In this document: positions 62,730 through 64,000 of the stretch, one piece after another
Numbering within the stretch: the first letter of the stretch is position 1
How the letters are laid out: the number at the start of each line of letters is the position of its first letter
NCBI GenBank assembly: GCA_029959615.1
Contig: JASCOD010000001.1
Coordinates: 992,001 to 1,056,000, forward strand
Direction: 5' to 3'
From: Flavobacteriaceae bacterium PS02338
GTDB taxonomy: Bacteria > Bacteroidota > Bacteroidia > Sphingobacteriales > Sphingobacteriaceae
DNA length: 64,000 bases
Made by a program: the position numbers and the translations under genes
Notes under the pieces: model-generated
What the model saw: the letters and a program-made list of their open reading frames with translations, nothing else
Database searches by the model: none
What the model was told of the DNA's origin: nothing

Positions 62730-63010
62730 TCGCTAAACTAATAGCTTTCAAAAGTTCCATAAGAAATTTCGGTGCGATGGTACCTGAAATTTCTTGTGGA
62801 TTATAGAGCGGTGTAGGTGCAAAATTTGCTGATGAACTATTTGGTGACGTCTTCTTCTTACGAATAGCGTTTCTAGTATTGAAAAATGATTTTCCGATTG
62901 TACTAAGCGGGGTCAATCTTCTGAGAAAGATTTACAACTTATTTGTTTAAGTTTGCTCTAAATAATTGCATTTTTGGCAATATCTTCTCAAACATCAAAA
63001 ATTTAAACGC

Positions 63011-64000
63011 GTGAAATACCTTTCTCTCCAACGCCTTGCCTTATTTTTTGGCTTTTTATTAGTGTCTAGTGGCGCATTTTCAAAAAAAAGTAATTCAATC
63101 GAGAATAATAGGCGCTTTTTTAGTGCTATTGTTCCTGTAACTCCTCCGGTAATTACCTCTTTTTCTCCACGTTCGGCTCTTGCTGGCGAAATGGTAGTGA
63201 TAACAGGCGATCATTTTAACACCAATCCTGGCGGAACTGTTGTTTATTTTGGTGCTACCAAAGCTTTAATATCGAATATCACCACCACTAATCTAGAAGT
63301 TGTTGTGCCTAAAGGCGCTATATATGCACCTATTACGGTGGTAAATACCGAGTTCAACTTGGTAGGGCAAAGTTACTATTCTTTTAAGCTTAAGTCTTTA
63401 ACGCCTAAAGCTACCATTGGCCCAAGTTTGTTCGAGCCAAAAGTAAATTTTACCACTGGACATGAGTCTGGCTATTTGACTGTTGGAGATTTAGACGGTG
63501 ATGGTAAATTGGATGTGGTTTTAAATAATTCTGATGCTGGAGCCACCAGTCTTTCTGTATTTTTAAATACAAGTACAGCTACCACAACTTCCTTTCAATT
63601 GTCTGCTTCTTTACAGATGGGCTCTGATCCGGAAGGCGTTACTGTTGCCGATGTGAACGGTGATGGTAAATTAGATGTTATTGCGGTTAGCTATCAAACC
63701 AATACTGTAAGCATTCATTTAAATACGAGTACAGGCGGTGCATTGAGTTTTGCTCCGGGTACTTCTTTAATCACTCAAAATTGTCCTTTTACAGTTATGG
63801 TGAGGGATATGGATGGTGATGGCAGGCCAGACATCATTACCGCCAATAAAGACGGAAATACTGCTCAGGTATTTTTAAATAGCGGATCTATGGGGAACCT
63901 GACCTTTAATTCGTCTGTTGTTACTTTATCCACAGGGAATAGACCATACACCATTGCCGTTGATGATTTAGATGGTGATGGTAAGCCAGATATTGTAGCT
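63011..64000 (+). CDS. partial FG-GAP/VCBS repeat protein with IPT/TIG domain
   Basis: A frame open from a GTG at 63011 to the right edge of the window (330 codons, no stop). Signal peptide: VKYLSLQRLALFFGFLLVSS. Then an IPT/TIG-like domain (about 45-125, ITSFSPRSALAGEMVVITG) and a row of FG-GAP repeats with calcium-type motifs GDLDGDGKLDVV, ADVNGDGKLDVI, RDMDGDGRPDII and DDLDGDGKPDIV, about 50-60 residues apart. These are typical of large surface proteins of Bacteroidota, often with a T9SS signal at the C-terminus, which lies outside the window. No ATG is near the signal peptide, so GTG is the best start. Confidence 0.75.
   Translation, partial: MKYLSLQRLALFFGFLLVSSGAFSKKSNSIENNRRFFSAIVPVTPPVITSFSPRSALAGEMVVITGDHFNTNPGGTVVYFGATKALISNITTTNLEVVVPKGAIYAPITVVNTEFNLVGQSYYSFKLKSLTPKATIGPSLFEPKVNFTTGHESGYLTVGDLDGDGKLDVVLNNSDAGATSLSVFLNTSTATTTSFQLSASLQMGSDPEGVTVADVNGDGKLDVIAVSYQTNTVSIHLNTSTGGALSFAPGTSLITQNCPFTVMVRDMDGDGRPDIITANKDGNTAQVFLNSGSMGNLTFNSSVVTLSTGNRPYTIAVDDLDGDGKPDIVA

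Noticed and set aside
1..64000. CRISPR arrays, rRNA genes, insertion sequences, phage genes
   Set aside because: No spaced short repeats, rRNA-like sequence, transposase or phage structural genes were seen on reading either strand.

Overview
The window looks like chromosomal DNA of a member of the Bacteroidota, most likely a Sphingobacteriaceae relative (Pedobacter or Sphingobacterium type). The reasons are four SusC/SusD pairs, FecR/ECF-sigma regulation of TonB-dependent receptors, type IX secretion C-terminal domains, a LytS/LytTR two-component system with a Reg_prop sensor, TAnnTTTG-type -7 boxes, and a BfmA/BtgA plus DUF5712 mobilization module. No rRNA, complete tRNA, CRISPR array or insertion sequence was seen.

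Left part (1-9.8 kb). A strongly structured, apparently pseudoknotted RNA of about 360 nt with its own promoter-like box and terminator (about 159-520) precedes a SusC-SusD-TlpA operon (595-6631). Then come a small DUF6520-like protein, a poorly resolved stretch with one tiny ORF, and an RteC-like helical protein that may belong to a mobile element.

Middle-left part (9.8-27.9 kb, all minus strand). Two ECF sigma/FecR/SusC/SusD units lie side by side. One ends in an S9-type peptidase and the other in a TlpA-like thioredoxin. Their last genes are followed by nearly identical terminators. Between fecR and susC of each unit there is, on the opposite strand, a promoter-like box followed by an intrinsic terminator. 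I read these as two cis-antisense sRNAs, as described for the Don-type loci of Bacteroides.

Mobilization module (27.9-31.2 kb, minus strand). It holds a DUF5712 relaxase, a BfmA/BtgA accessory protein, a hairpin-rich intergenic region that could be oriT, two small DNA-binding-type proteins and one conserved-looking unknown. No conjugation (T4SS) genes and no integrase are in the window, so the element looks mobilizable rather than self-transmissible.

Mannan/N-glycan locus (31.5-56.6 kb, plus strand). A membrane-anchored regulator with a periplasmic LamG/propeller-like sensor and a cytoplasmic SARP-like domain sits in front of a long operon: SusC, SusD, DUF3823 lipoprotein, esterase, GxGYxYP protein, LamG lipoprotein, SGNH esterase, a second LamG lipoprotein, GH92 mannosidase and a T9SS-exported repeat protein. 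A second, visibly GC-richer operon encodes a ROK sugar kinase, a FucP-type sugar permease, a second GH92 with Gln at the general-acid position, and a type II mannose-6-phosphate isomerase-like cupin. Together they could release mannose (and perhaps mannose-1-phosphate), import it, phosphorylate it and convert it to fructose-6-phosphate.

Island end and host DNA (56.6-64 kb). At 57476-57491 there is a 3' tRNA-Asp-like fragment followed by a terminator, as expected for the distal attachment site of an island inserted in tRNA-Asp. Beyond it are a LytTR response regulator, its Reg_prop/LytS sensor kinase, a T9SS cargo protein and a truncated FG-GAP repeat protein. On this reading everything left of 57.49 kb is island cargo.
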